Shown one piece after another: positions 1 through 9,139 of a stretch of 15,764 nt of DNA. The position numbers and the translations under genes are program-made. Position 1 is the stretch's first letter. Each line of letters starts with the position of its first letter. The stretch is from NCBI GenBank assembly GCA_001275005.1, contig JWZX01002968.1:1-15764 (forward strand). Reading direction: 5' to 3'. The notes under the pieces are model-generated. The model made no database searches, was not told where the DNA came from, and worked only from the letters and a program-made list of their open reading frames with translations. The DNA is from Chrysochromulina tobinii. Its lineage: Eukaryota; Haptophyta; Prymnesiales; Chrysochromulinaceae.

Positions 1-76
1 GTCTGTCGAGCTATCCTGTCGAGTAGCCTGTCGAGTAGCTGTCGAGTATCCTGTCGAGTTCTGTCGAGTTGTCGAG
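1..76. repeat. CTGTCGAG short tandem repeat
   Basis: The 8-mer CTGTCGAG occurs six times (starting at 3, 16, 28, 39, 51 and 61), and a seventh partial copy TGTCGAG starts at 70. Spacing is irregular, 9-13 bases, with AG, TA or TATC fillers. The array may continue left of the window. It lies outside the coding sequence of the neighbouring gene, about 260 bases beyond its stop codon. Confidence 0.75.
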
Positions 77-339
77 GCCAGGGCTCAACCCGCGTACCGG
101 CGCACGCCGCGGCCATGACCGCATGGCGTCCACAACGTGCCGGGTAACGCGGAGCCGGCGGAAGCGGAAGCGCCGGACGCGGGGCGGCGTCGAGCGGGCG
201 TCCTGTAACCGGTCGAATCGTAATGCTACTATGTAGGTATCGCACGAAATAAATTCGAGTTTCGACACGGAATGGTACTGCGTCCCGACGCGCGCGGCTC
301 TGAGACTCTCTAGAGGAAGAACCCGCGCGTGCGCGCGCA
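77..339. other. 3' flank of the docking-complex-like gene
   Basis: No convincing gene here. A minus-strand open frame across 11-397 runs through the repeat array and into the neighbouring gene in another frame; it has no recognisable domain and is probably chance. A locally AT-richer patch at about 210-275 could belong to the 3' UTR or polyadenylation region of the minus-strand gene ending at 340. No tRNA or other RNA gene is visible. Confidence 0.4.
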
Positions 340-2376
340 TTATCTCAGCGAAGCGCTTGGGGGCCCGGGTTTGGGGTCCTCCAGCGCTGGGGTCCACTTT
401 CGCTCGCTGTAGTATTCACGAGTATTGCCCACGCCCTTGGCCTCGCGCACCGCCTGCTGCCGAACCACCCACGAGGCGATCGCCACGTCCCGCTTCTCGG
501 TGTCGATCGAGCCCTTGCGGGTGGTTCGGCCCTTTTGGCCCGAGTCGTCCCCATCGCCCTCATCGGGCCCCATGTCCTTCAACGACGGCAGCTCCTCAAT
601 GAGTTGACGGCGCGCCTCGGCGCTTGCGTCCGTCACGTCGACCGGCGCGCCGTCGGGCGCGCCGGCAGCAAGCGCCTGCGCTGCCGCTGCGGCGGCCGCC
701 ACCGAGCTTGGCCCACGCAGGAATCCGTCGATGGATTCATTCGGCTTGCGAGAGGCGGATGAGCGATGCGAGCGCGCCGCGACGCGCAGCGCCTTGGCGT
801 GCCTGCTCGCGTCGTCGATGGCTGCGCTCAGACAGCTCATGTACTCGAGGATGGTCGACGTTGAGCATCCCTTGGAGGCAAGGAAGGCCCCTGCCGTGGG
901 CTCCTTGTCACAGTCGCAGAGCAGGAACATCACACCGATGCGCTCGCATACCGCTTCGAATTGCGTTAGGGCCTTGGCCATTCCTATCTCCTCGTCGGCC
1001 ACACTCAGCTGCTTGCCCTGCGTGCCGTTGATGCGCGCGTCGTGCGCGGCGGACACCTCGGCCGCTCGCTCGGCCTTTCGCTCCATGTGATGGACCTCGT
1101 GCTGCATCTGGTGGATCTCGTCGTTCTGAAGCTCCCAGTACGTCTGGAGAGACGCGACGCGCCGCTCTTTCTCCGCAAAGGTCTGGATGATCTCCTTGGG
1201 CTGCGGGTTCTGCGGGTCCATGCGCACGCCTACGATCGACTGCAGCTTGCCAAAATCGTTCTCGAGACCCTCGAGCTGCGAGCGCAGGTAGCCGAAGCGC
1301 ACCTCGTACTTCTCGCGCTGCCGACGGCTCTCACGCATCGCGCGGCACTGCACGCGCTTCACCTTCTCACTCTTCCCCTCGAGGATGGCCTCGGTGTCCT
1401 TGATGGAGCTGTCGAGCTCCTCGGACTCGAGCTTGAGCGCCTGCCGATGTGCCTCGAAGTCCGCCGCGTCTCGAATCGACTCCTCCTGCGCGCGTCGCAG
1501 CATGTCGACAGAGCGCTCGCGCTCATCGAGCGCCTTGTGGCACGCCGCCTTGAGCAAGTTCATCTCGGTGGCCAGCCTGCCGAGCTCGAAGGCCGTGTGC
1601 TTCACGCTCTGCAGGTGCGGTTCGCGCTGCTTGCGCAGCCCCGAGATCATCGCGACGAGCTTCTCGTTGTACGTGTCAAGCTCGTTGAGCTTCTCCTCGA
1701 AGCCGCCCACGCGCCGCTCGAGCTTCGCCTTCGTGCGCTCCGCGTGCGCGAGCTCCGCAGTGATGCGATTGGGCGGCGTGCCCGTGACCACCTTGGCCAG
1801 CTGATTCTTCACGTTGACGAGCTCGGCGTCGTATTGCTCGGAGAGCAATGTCTCGCGCGCGAACGTAGTCTGGTAGTTGTCGAGAAGCCGCTCCATCCCC
1901 TTGCGCTTCTCCGCGCTTAGTTCCGAGGCGCTCATCATCGAGCGCGGCGACGCGGCGGTGCTCGCGGCCGCACGCGCGGACACCGCGCTACGCTGCACGC
2001 TGCTCGCGCTGCTCGCGTGCTGGAGCACGTGCTCGCGCGCCGTCTGAGAGCCGCCGGGGTATGCCTTCGCTTTCGAGTTATGCGCCGGCGCCGCGCCGTA
2101 CGTCGCCGTCGGGTCCTCGAACGACTGCGGCCGCCGCGGCGCCGCTCCCTGAGGAGGATGGGGCGCTCCTCCCGGAGGATGCGGGCGCGGCGCTCCAGGA
2201 GGGTGCGGCGCCGCCGCTGCTGGAGGATGCGGTACCAACTGCTCGGCAGGCACGTGGGGAGCGCGCTGCTTATGGCCCTTGGGTGTGTACGGGTTCTGCG
2301 AACCCGCGGTCACCCGCGGCGAGCTTTTAGCAGGGTCGACGGTCTTTGGGACCACGACGGGCGGGAGCCAATTCAT
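340..2376 (-). CDS. Coiled-coil protein, outer dynein arm docking complex type (CCDC63/CCDC114/ODA1-like)
   Basis: A 678-residue single-exon protein starting at the ATG at 2376 and ending in TAA at 340-342. Residues 1-150 are low complexity, with a run of His-Pro-Pro and Ala-Pro repeats at about 48-83. A long coiled coil covers about 155-440 and a shorter helical part about 460-535; an Ala run lies at 560-570. What points to the docking family is the order of segments: a KLERRVGGFEEKLNELDTYN-type block near 218-238, an ELGRLATEMNLLKAACHKAL block near 264-283, an EIIQTFAEKERRVASLQTY block near 395-413 followed by ELQNDEI, and a late TILEYMSCLSAAID block near 508-521. These resemble the corresponding blocks of CCDC63, CCDC114 and Chlamydomonas ODA1, which anchor outer dynein arms to axonemal doublets. 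This is recognition from memory of the family, not an alignment. It could instead be the related CCDC151 type or another axonemal coiled coil. It is divergent from the LRR gene. Confidence 0.62.
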   Translation of the reverse strand: MNWLPPVVVPKTVDPAKSSPRVTAGSQNPYTPKGHKQRAPHVPAEQLVPHPPAAAAPHPPGAPRPHPPGGAPHPPQGAAPRRPQSFEDPTATYGAAPAHNSKAKAYPGGSQTAREHVLQHASSASSVQRSAVSARAAASTAASPRSMMSASELSAEKRKGMERLLDNYQTTFARETLLSEQYDAELVNVKNQLAKVVTGTPPNRITAELAHAERTKAKLERRVGGFEEKLNELDTYNEKLVAMISGLRKQREPHLQSVKHTAFELGRLATEMNLLKAACHKALDERERSVDMLRRAQEESIRDAADFEAHRQALKLESEELDSSIKDTEAILEGKSEKVKRVQCRAMRESRRQREKYEVRFGYLRSQLEGLENDFGKLQSIVGVRMDPQNPQPKEIIQTFAEKERRVASLQTYWELQNDEIHQMQHEVHHMERKAERAAEVSAAHDARINGTQGKQLSVADEEIGMAKALTQFEAVCERIGVMFLLCDCDKEPTAGAFLASKGCSTSTILEYMSCLSAAIDDASRHAKALRVAARSHRSSASRKPNESIDGFLRGPSSVAAAAAAAQALAAGAPDGAPVDVTDASAEARRQLIEELPSLKDMGPDEGDGDDSGQKGRTTRKGSIDTEKRDVAIASWVVRQQAVREAKGVGNTREYYSERKWTPALEDPKPGPPSASLR

Positions 2377-2573
2377 CGCGGTCTGACCAACGCTCCGGAG
2401 CGCGAGTACAACTGCGGCGGAGCGAACGACAACGCTGCGGAAAACACCGAGACGACAACGACTTTTTCCCGAAACGGAAAATAGTGGCCACGAAGATTGA
2501 GGTAGTTCATACTGTGCTGAGCACCATTAACTTGTTCATCAAAATCCGCTATTTCAAATACAATTTGATCGAC
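2377..2573. promoter_or_regulatory. Probable bidirectional promoter region
   Basis: These 197 bases separate two divergent start codons (minus at 2376, plus at 2574), so both promoters and 5' UTRs must fit here. The stretch from about 2462 to 2575 is clearly AT-richer than the surrounding coding DNA, with a TTTTT run and a TATTTCAAATAC segment. A small perfect palindrome, GTGCTGAGCAC, lies at 2514-2524. No canonical TATA box can be assigned with confidence. The plus-strand frame is open through this region but has no ATG in it, only a TTG at 2346. Confidence 0.5.
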
Positions 2574-4982
2574 ATGCGCAGCGCACCTTACGATACCGTC
2601 CGCGGCGCGGGTGGGCAGGCCGCCTGCTCGAGCTCGGTTTCGACGGTGCCCACGTCGCCCGGCAAGCCCCTTAATGTACCTTACGACACCGTCCGCGGCG
2701 CGGGTGGGCTGGCCGCCTGCTCGAGCTCGGTTTCGACGGTGCCCACGTCGTCCGGCAAGCCCCTTAACGTTGTACACGCCTCCGCACGGCAGAACCAGGC
2801 AGGACCTCACCCACCACGACCCTCCGACTCCATCGTGGGTCAAGCATCGCCGGTGCGCTTTGGCAGCGCGCGCAAGGCGGCGGTGAATGATGGAGAGGCA
2901 GCCGCAGCACATGCCACCGAGCCGATGAGTGTAGGTCGACAGCGGTACGGCATCCTGTGCAGGCGGTTGTATGCGAACGAAGAGCCAGCGTTTGCGCGGA
3001 CGCTCAATGGAGAGCATGAGGGCGAGTACTCCACTGTTCGCGCCGAAGCGACGCTCGATGTGGATGCCCTCTTCACCATCGTCTCGACGCTCGAGTACTG
3101 CCGTGGACTGCACAGCCTGCGCCTCGTGGGCCTCCAGCGCGCGACGACCTCGCTTCTTACACGCGAGATGCTTTCGGCCGCTGTTGTGGCCGTGCGTGCC
3201 TCCGCCTCCATCAAGCTGCTCGACCTGAGTGACAGCGCGCTGACCGACGATCTCTTTGCCAACGGTCCAGGCTCGCCGTTAAGCCGGCTGCTGCTCAATA
3301 ACACCAACCTGGAGGCGCTGCTGCTGCGCAAGAACGAGCTCGCACTCGCGAGCGCGAAGTTGATCCTCACGCACCTACCGACCAACCGCACGCTGATCGA
3401 GCTTGACGTATCCGACAATAGGGGCTTCAAGTGGCCGGGCATGGCGAAAGAGTTCCAGCTTCTCTTCAAGGAGAATGTGACGCTCGTGAGCTTCGGCGCG
3501 TCGCTGCCCGACCCGGCGTCAACAGCTGTGCTCAGCGGCTTCCTGCACGCACCAGGGCGCATGCGTCTGCTTCGGCTCGCGCGAGAACCGCTCCTGGAGT
3601 CCAACATAGGGCAGCTCGTGACCCTGCTGACCCACAAGCAAGTCTCCCTGACCGAGCTCGACCTGACCTACGCGCAGGCGAGCGATCTGGGCGTCACACG
3701 GCTCGCGCGCGCGCTCATGAGTAATAGATCGCTCATCAGCCTCGTGCTAGCGCACAATGGCATCGCCACGCGAGGCGGTCTCGCGCTCGCCGAGGCCCTC
3801 AAGACCAACTGCACGCTCACCTCGTGTACGCTCACGAGCAACCTGCTCAACGATGCGGCGGTCGTGGGGCTCGCGGGCGCGCTCTCGGCCTCGCAAACGC
3901 TCACGCTCCTCGACGTGGGTCGGAATCCGATCGGTCCGATCGGTGCGCAAGCGCTGCGTCAGGCTTTGCACACCAACAAGTCGCTCACCTCTCTCGGCGA
4001 CCTCGCCTCGCTGCCGCTGGCCGTGGGCCTGCGCTCGTCGCTCAACTGGTACCTGCGCCAGAATGTGACGCGGCGCGACACTCTGCAGCTCGAAGCTGAG
4101 CGCACGGTGGCGCAGCGGGACGGGCTGCTCGAGCTGTTGCCGCCCGAAGAGCGCGCGCTTCGGCGCAAGATCTTCCTGCTCGAGGATGAGAGCGTGCGGC
4201 TCCAAGGCGAGCAAAGCCGGCAGGCCCTCGAGACGGAGCAGGTGAGCGTGCTGCTCGCAGAGACGATCAAGCGCAACGCGCAGCTCGTCGACACGGTCGC
4301 CAAGCTCCAGGGTCAGGTAGACAAGCTGCGTAAGACGAGCGCAGCCAAAAAACGCAGCAAAAGCGCGGGGTCGGTGCGGCGCGCCGCATCCAAGCTCACC
4401 GAAGCGCAGCAGTCCGCGGCCAAGCACCTGGCTGCGATCCAGGCCAACTGGGCAAGAGCAGGGCAAGAGCAAGGGCAAGCAAGGGCAAGGAGCGAAGGCA
4501 AGAAGCAAGGGCTGCCGGTATGGGCGCATCTGGGTGGCCTCACGCCTCTGGAGCACGCTCAAGTGGAGGCAATCGAGGCCGCGGCCCGCAGCTCCCAGAG
4601 TAAAAGCAGCGGCCCCTCCCAGAGTAGAAGCAGCGGCCCCGAGAGCAGCGGCCCTGAGGGCAGTGGCCCTAGCGGGCTAGAAGACAGCGGGTGTGAGAGC
4701 AGCGGACCAGAGGCCGAATTCGCCAGTGCGTATTCTGCTGGCTACGCGAGGGGCTTTGAGAGCGCCTACGCTCCCGACGTGTTGGGCGGCTTCCAGCAAT
4801 GGAGCCCCCAGGGCAACTTCGAAGGTTTCGCCGTCGGCGATGGTCTCGCAAGTGTGCTGACGTTATCTCCGCGCTCCCTCGCCGCTGCAGAGCTATCGGC
4901 ATGCTGGGCTGCACCGGAGGCGATCGATGCCGACAAGGAAGCTCGCGCTCGGGCCACCTTAGTGCGCGAGAGCTCCGATTAG
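2574..4982 (+). CDS. Leucine-rich-repeat (RNI-like) plus coiled-coil protein
   Basis: An 802-residue single-exon protein. I chose the first in-frame ATG at 2574; another at 2925 (residue 118) would omit an N-terminal repeat and still keep every domain. Residues 5-66 are two copies of a 31-residue repeat. Residues about 178-475 form roughly eight leucine-rich repeats of about 28 residues of the ribonuclease-inhibitor/NLR type: LLDLSDSALTDD at 215-226, LIELDVSDNRG at 274-284, LTELDLTYAQASDLG at 359-373, LISLVLAHNGIATRGG at 387-402, LTLLDVGRNPIGPIG at 443-457. A helical coiled coil follows at about 505-588, then a basic stretch, then Ser-Gly-Pro repeats at 672-712 and an acidic, Ala-rich tail. 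Such proteins are binding scaffolds; the partner is unknown. The head-to-head docking-like neighbour makes an axonemal role possible, but nothing in the protein proves it. Confidence 0.8.
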   Translation: MRSAPYDTVRGAGGQAACSSSVSTVPTSPGKPLNVPYDTVRGAGGLAACSSSVSTVPTSSGKPLNVVHASARQNQAGPHPPRPSDSIVGQASPVRFGSARKAAVNDGEAAAAHATEPMSVGRQRYGILCRRLYANEEPAFARTLNGEHEGEYSTVRAEATLDVDALFTIVSTLEYCRGLHSLRLVGLQRATTSLLTREMLSAAVVAVRASASIKLLDLSDSALTDDLFANGPGSPLSRLLLNNTNLEALLLRKNELALASAKLILTHLPTNRTLIELDVSDNRGFKWPGMAKEFQLLFKENVTLVSFGASLPDPASTAVLSGFLHAPGRMRLLRLAREPLLESNIGQLVTLLTHKQVSLTELDLTYAQASDLGVTRLARALMSNRSLISLVLAHNGIATRGGLALAEALKTNCTLTSCTLTSNLLNDAAVVGLAGALSASQTLTLLDVGRNPIGPIGAQALRQALHTNKSLTSLGDLASLPLAVGLRSSLNWYLRQNVTRRDTLQLEAERTVAQRDGLLELLPPEERALRRKIFLLEDESVRLQGEQSRQALETEQVSVLLAETIKRNAQLVDTVAKLQGQVDKLRKTSAAKKRSKSAGSVRRAASKLTEAQQSAAKHLAAIQANWARAGQEQGQARARSEGKKQGLPVWAHLGGLTPLEHAQVEAIEAAARSSQSKSSGPSQSRSSGPESSGPEGSGPSGLEDSGCESSGPEAEFASAYSAGYARGFESAYAPDVLGGFQQWSPQGNFEGFAVGDGLASVLTLSPRSLAAAELSACWAAPEAIDADKEARARATLVRESSD
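2586..2771 (+). repeat. Tandem 93-bp duplication inside the LRR gene
   Basis: Two adjacent copies, 2586-2678 and 2679-2771, differ at only 5 of 93 positions by direct comparison. Each encodes 31 residues beginning PYDTVRGAGG and ending GKPLNV. Three of the five differences are synonymous (GAT/GAC, AAT/AAC, GTA/GTT); two change a residue (Gln/Leu, Pro/Ser). The unit is a multiple of three, so the frame is kept. Confidence 0.95.
4450..4502 (+). repeat. GGGCAAG minisatellite in the LRR gene
   Basis: GGGCAAG recurs at 4450, 4461, 4473 and 4483, with a partial copy GGCAAG at 4497. The spacing is irregular (10-14 bases). It encodes an Ala/Arg/Gln/Gly-rich linker between the coiled coil and the C-terminal part. 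Confidence 0.75.
4594..4641 (+). repeat. Tandem 24-bp Ser-Gly-Pro repeat
   Basis: Two adjacent 24-base copies (4594-4617 and 4618-4641) differ at only two positions. They encode SQSKSSGP and SQSRSSGP, followed by looser SSGPE/GSGP copies to about 4710. This gives the LRR protein a Ser-rich, probably disordered tail. Confidence 0.85.
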
Positions 4983-5115
4983 GAGGAAGAGGCGGGTTCC
5001 GTTCGTGTGTGCCGGCCATGTACACAGCGGCCGCGGCCGTGCACGCTGTTGGCCGTAGTTGCGTAGGAGCTCGGGCGGGCGGCGGGGCTCGGGAATTTTG
5101 TCAGCTGTCAACACG
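4983..5115. promoter_or_regulatory. Short tandem-gene spacer
   Basis: Only 133 bases lie between the TAG of the LRR gene and the ATG of the filamin gene on the same strand, so both the 3' UTR and the next promoter/5' UTR must be compressed here or overlap neighbouring coding DNA. It contains a GCGGCCGCGGCCG patch near 5028. No TATA box or polyadenylation signal is assigned. Confidence 0.35.
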
Positions 5116-8100
5116 ATGTCACGATCGATAACACGTTACCGGCAAGAGATGCTGCGCAACATCTGGGCCAAGGAACTTGCGGAACAGGAGGAGCGTAAAG
5201 CCAAGGAGGCCGCGATAGCTGCAGCGGCACGCGCTGCCCGTGAGGCTGGGGCAGCGATTTGTATCCAATGCCAAGTGCGCCGGAAAAAGGCTCACTCCAC
5301 TATGGCTGCCGCACGCCGACGGGCCGAAAAGGAGGCACGCCGCCAGGCGTATATTTCTGCTTTCGGTCGCGCGCCGACGGCGGCTGCTACCTGTCACGTC
5401 TCTGGTATTGGTCTTTCTCATGCATTGGTGCTCCAAGAGGCGCATTTCATCATCGAAGCGTGCGACGATACAGGTGCACGTCAGGTCACTGGTGGAGATG
5501 TCTTTACCGTCGCCGTTCGCATGGCAAGCCAGGGCACCCGCGTACGCGCGAGGGTCTCTGATCGTGGTGATGGCACATACCGTGTCTCGTACAAGTCGGC
5601 GACCTCAGGCCCTTGCAGCATCTCCGTGTCGAGAATGAATGAACCGCTCCCAGGAAGCCCGTTCACGTGCCACGTATCCGGTTCGACGCCGGTAGCAGAT
5701 ATGTGCATCCTCCAAGGTGAAGGACTGCGCCGTGCGATCGCATCGCGGCAGGAGCACTTCCTGGTCGGGTTCCGTGATTTCCTCGGCCAGGTGTCGAATT
5801 CCGAGGAGCTCGACGTCTTCGTGCGCCCAGTCGATGAGCACCATCAGCTCAGCACCCACCCTGCTCCTGCTCTGTCGCATGCGCCAGCTTCCCTTTTAAA
5901 GACCAGCACTGATTTGCGAGCCTCCTCAGAATCGCCAACGCCTCCTCCTCGGCCAGCATCACCGTCGAACGAGACGTTACACGAGGCCGGCCTCGTCAAG
6001 CCGCTCAAGCTCTCTCCGCACGAGAGCCTTATAGTCGTCAAGCCGCTCACAGTTTTCCGCAGCATCGAGCTCGACAGCGAGCGCATCGGACAGGTGCTGC
6101 CTCGCCGCGTACTGCGAGTGCTGCGAGTGGAAACCATCTTGAGCTCTCGTGGTTGCAACCACGAAGTTGTTCGCGCATGTATCGAACTCGAAGATGACGA
6201 CTACGGCATACACCATGGGAAAGAAAGCTGGCGCGCAGCGTATGCCCAGCGGCCCAGCTGGCGAACGCCAAGCTTCCGCAGGTTTCATCTTGAGGTCGAG
6301 GATGATAAGCGCAACATCATAACTGGTACCAAGATGGACCTTCCGGGCCGAAAACACGCTCGGCAGGAAGGCACCTGGCTCGAAGGGTCGGCGCACCTTT
6401 GCATCCCGGATAGGTCTCCTGAGGAGCTCGACAGGCACGAGGACAAAGGTGCCTCGCTCAAGCTTGCACCTGAGCCTGCGCCATCGCCTGCAGCTTCCGA
6501 GCCCCTCACACCTACGGCTGCTCCATCAGCCCCTGCTGCCGCTGGACGCGCAACTAGCCCGGCATCGCGCAGCGCTGGCAAGGGAAAGGCTCCTCCTGAT
6601 GTTGCACGTGCCGCTAAAGACGCATCGACCAGCTCTGCAGTCGCGAACGCGCCTGTCGCTGCACTTGCTCCCGCGGACCGAAAAGGCAAGAGCAAGAAAA
6701 GTAGCACAAAAGGCGAAGGGACGCTTCGTGCTGGCGCGCTCGAGGCTAACAAGAAGAAAAGCACCAAGTTGAAGACAGCGTCGAGCGAGGCCACCTCAGT
6801 AACCACAAGCGCTCCGCAAAGTGAGCGTGAAGACGTGGTAGACCCTGAAGTCGAACCTCGCAGCCCTCCAGTCAGCGCCGAGGCGCTGGCTCCAGCTCCT
6901 GCTCGATTTGAGCCACTAAGCGACTCGCGCACATCGCCGCCCAAGCCACACTCTCCAGGGCGGCATTCAAACGGGCACTTTCACCAGGGTGATTGCAAAC
7001 TACACGAACGCCTGCCTGAGGTAGGCTGGGTGTCCATCGAGGTTGGCGGGCTGCTGCTGGTTGAGAAGCAATTGAAGAGCCTTGTGCGGCAGCAGCACCT
7101 CCAACAGTACGACAGGAATCGGCGGCTGGATCTTCTTGAAGTTGAAGAGCGCGGCCGGTCTATGATGCAGGAGGAGCTGAATCGTCTTGCGCTGAGGTTA
7201 GCGACGAGCACAGGGTTGGGTAGTAGGAATTCTCCTCCGCCACGGTCGGCCTTCCTGCGTCAACTGGATGCGGACTCTTCAGGTATTGGCTTTGCATACG
7301 GCGGCATCGACCCGGGGCGGCTGCATGCCCATGAGCACGACTTTCACAAAGTGCATTTCAGCATCTGTCGTGCTGGAACGTATCTGCTTCACTGTGGCCT
7401 TCGGCGACCAAACGGCTCAGTCCCGTTGCCCGGCTCGCCCTTCAAACTAGTTGTTGATCCTGGAGCAGCATATGCCCTGACGACGCGCATTCCCGACGAC
7501 GTGCTACCTCTCAGCGGCGCGCTCGAGCTGGCCCTGCCCAACAAGGAAACTGACGCAAAAAGCGAGCCTCGCTGCATCTGCACTCTCAACTTGCAGGCGC
7601 GCGACCGCATGGGCAATGCGTGCGTGCAAGGTGGTGCGTCCGTGGTCTGTGGCTGCACGGATGCCGAGTCCGGCGTCATTTCCAGGACTATCGACCAGGG
7701 AAACGGCCTTTATGCTTGCGAGTGGTGGTCGGTTAAGAGCGGCAACTACGAGGTCTTCGTGAAAATGGATGGGCTGCACGTAATCAACTCCCCAGCCCCC
7801 ATGCGGCTCTCCTCTGGCACTCCCGACTACTCCCAAACCAAGGTCCACTTCGAGTTGCTCAATCGCGCCGGACCTCATATCGCAGGCAAGGAGTACAAGC
7901 TGCGACTGATGTTACGCGACGTGCACGGGAATCCAGCGTTGCCTGGCCCAACCGTGCGCTTTTACTGCGCATCGCTTCTCCCTGCTGAACTCAACGAGGA
8001 CAAAGAGGCGTGGCGGAGGCTCGAACCGCTAGTATGCTCACAGAATCTCGTCGGCCACGAAGTCGAGTTGACGTTCTCGCCGCAGCTAGCAGGCGACACT

Positions 8101-8831
8101 CGATTGTATTTATGGACACTGACGGAAGAGGCCCAGCGGCGCGCAGATCGAGCTGCACGTAGCGGCATGCAGGGGGGTGTCCAGCGGCGGGCCGCCGGTC
8201 GAGCTGCGCTTGACGAAGAGACCGCTGCGATCGGTCAGCGAAAGCCTGGGAAAGCAACGACTTCGAGCTATGACTTGGACAGGCGGGCTCTGCCAGGCTC
8301 TCCCTTTGGATTGTACATGAAACCGAGTGAACCAAGTCCTCAGCACTCTCGCATCGACAGCCTCCTGATAAACGCTCATGGCAAGTGGGAGGAGTCTAAT
8401 GACCCATCAGTGATTCGTGCAGGTGGACCGAAGTCGACAGCTCCAACCGGCAGTTTGGTCAACTACATTCAGGTTGGCGACACGGTGCGCTTCCATCCCT
8501 CGGTTGCCGACCAATTTGGTAACGCGATCTTCACGTCTGATAGCATTCTAACCGTGTTTGTCAAGGTATTGTCAAGGGACAAGCAGGTCCCGAGAGCGAC
8601 GAGCACTTGCATGTGCAGATGTTGGTTGATAAACGCGGGGGGGTCGGTTGCTATGACGTAAGGTACGAGATCAGGCGCCGAGGCCGGCACGTGCTGCACG
8701 CCATGATCAACGGCAAACACATCACCGGTTCACCATTTGAATGGCATGCCATACCGTGTCGGCCCGATGGGCGTCGATGGGAGCCCGGCGAGAAAGAGGC
8801 CGCAGAGGCAGCTGCATTGCAAGCTGCATGA
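5116..8831 (+). CDS. Multi-filamin-repeat protein with IQ-like motif, reading frame broken near the 3' end
   Basis: Starts at the ATG at 5116; the frame is open from 5059 but without an earlier ATG. The intact frame encodes 1181 residues to a TAA at 8659-8661, but the protein is evidently meant to continue in another frame to TGA at 8829-8831 (84 more residues from 8577). Residues 1-85 are a charged helix with an IQ-like motif (ICIQCQVRRKK, 48-58), a likely calmodulin site. Filamin-type Ig repeats show their DGTYRVSY and PGSPF signatures: repeat 1 about 92-188, repeat 2 in two halves (about 190-238 and 722-780), repeat 3 about 785-898, repeat 4 about 900-1068 (with a charged insertion near 1005-1050), repeat 5 about 1075 to the end, finishing GKHITGSPFEWHA in the second frame. 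An SH3-like stretch (about 305-340), a Lys/Ala/Pro-rich linker (445-620) and a short coiled coil (640-695) sit inside repeat 2. Filamin repeats usually link actin or membrane proteins; there is no actin-binding CH domain here. Confidence 0.82.
8558..8577 (+). repeat. 11-bp-offset tandem duplication at the filamin frame break
   Basis: TTGTCAAGG occurs at 8558-8566 and again at 8569-8577, an 11-base offset. Codon 1150 (AAG, 8563-8565) is the last that fits the filamin fold in the first frame; GGA at 8577 is the first that fits in the second. The extra 11 bases (8566-8576, GTATTGTCAAG) equal 2 modulo 3 and so account exactly for the frame change. They also begin with GT and end with AG. Confidence 0.85.
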
Positions 8832-9139
8832 TTGTGGAAATCTACCCGACGGTCGGGTCTTAAAAGCTTCAAAAAGAAGACCTCAACGAAGTCGAAGCGA
8901 GAGCCAGCCAGTAGTCCTTAGAAAGTTTTCAGAGAAGTCCAGAGGATTATGAGGGGGGGGGCAGGACTGAAGTTCCAGTCGCGCTGAGCTCTCAGTCACA
9001 GCCCGTTCACAGCGTTTTCACGGAGAGAGCCCAGCTTTTCAACCAGGGTGGCTTCATTTCATCGCAGTTCACGTCAACGGGACGGCCTGGAGCGAGCACA
9101 CTGTGGCTTTCTAACCTTCAGAGAGAGCCCAATAGCCGC
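8832..9139. other. Spacer between the filamin and glycosyltransferase genes
   Basis: These 308 bases hold the 3' UTR of the filamin gene and the promoter/5' UTR of the next gene. There is a nine-G homopolymer at 8953-8961. The stretch from about 8850 to 9060 is more purine- and A-rich than the coding DNA. An open frame overlaps its start (8737-8952) but has no domain. No RNA gene is seen. Confidence 0.4.

Noticed and set aside
1042-1920. Plus-strand open frame of 292 codons rich in Leu, Arg and Val
   Set aside because: It is the antisense of the coiled-coil gene; Glu/Lys-rich helices read backwards give Leu/Arg-rich frames. No domain.
2373-3113. Minus-strand open frame of 246 codons with an internal repeat
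   Set aside because: The repeat is just the antisense of the 93-bp duplication in the LRR gene.
3747-4562. Minus-strand open frame of 271 codons
   Set aside because: Shadow of the LRR and coiled-coil coding region, with no recognisable family.
6285-6944. Minus-strand open frame of 219 codons
   Set aside because: Antisense of the low-complexity linker in the filamin gene; Ser/Ala runs follow from the repeats on the other strand.
8566-8586. Candidate 21-base GT-AG intron ending at the CAG at 8584-8586
   Set aside because: Removing 21 bases does not change frame, so it cannot reconnect the two filamin segments; only lengths of 2 modulo 3 can, and 11 fits exactly.
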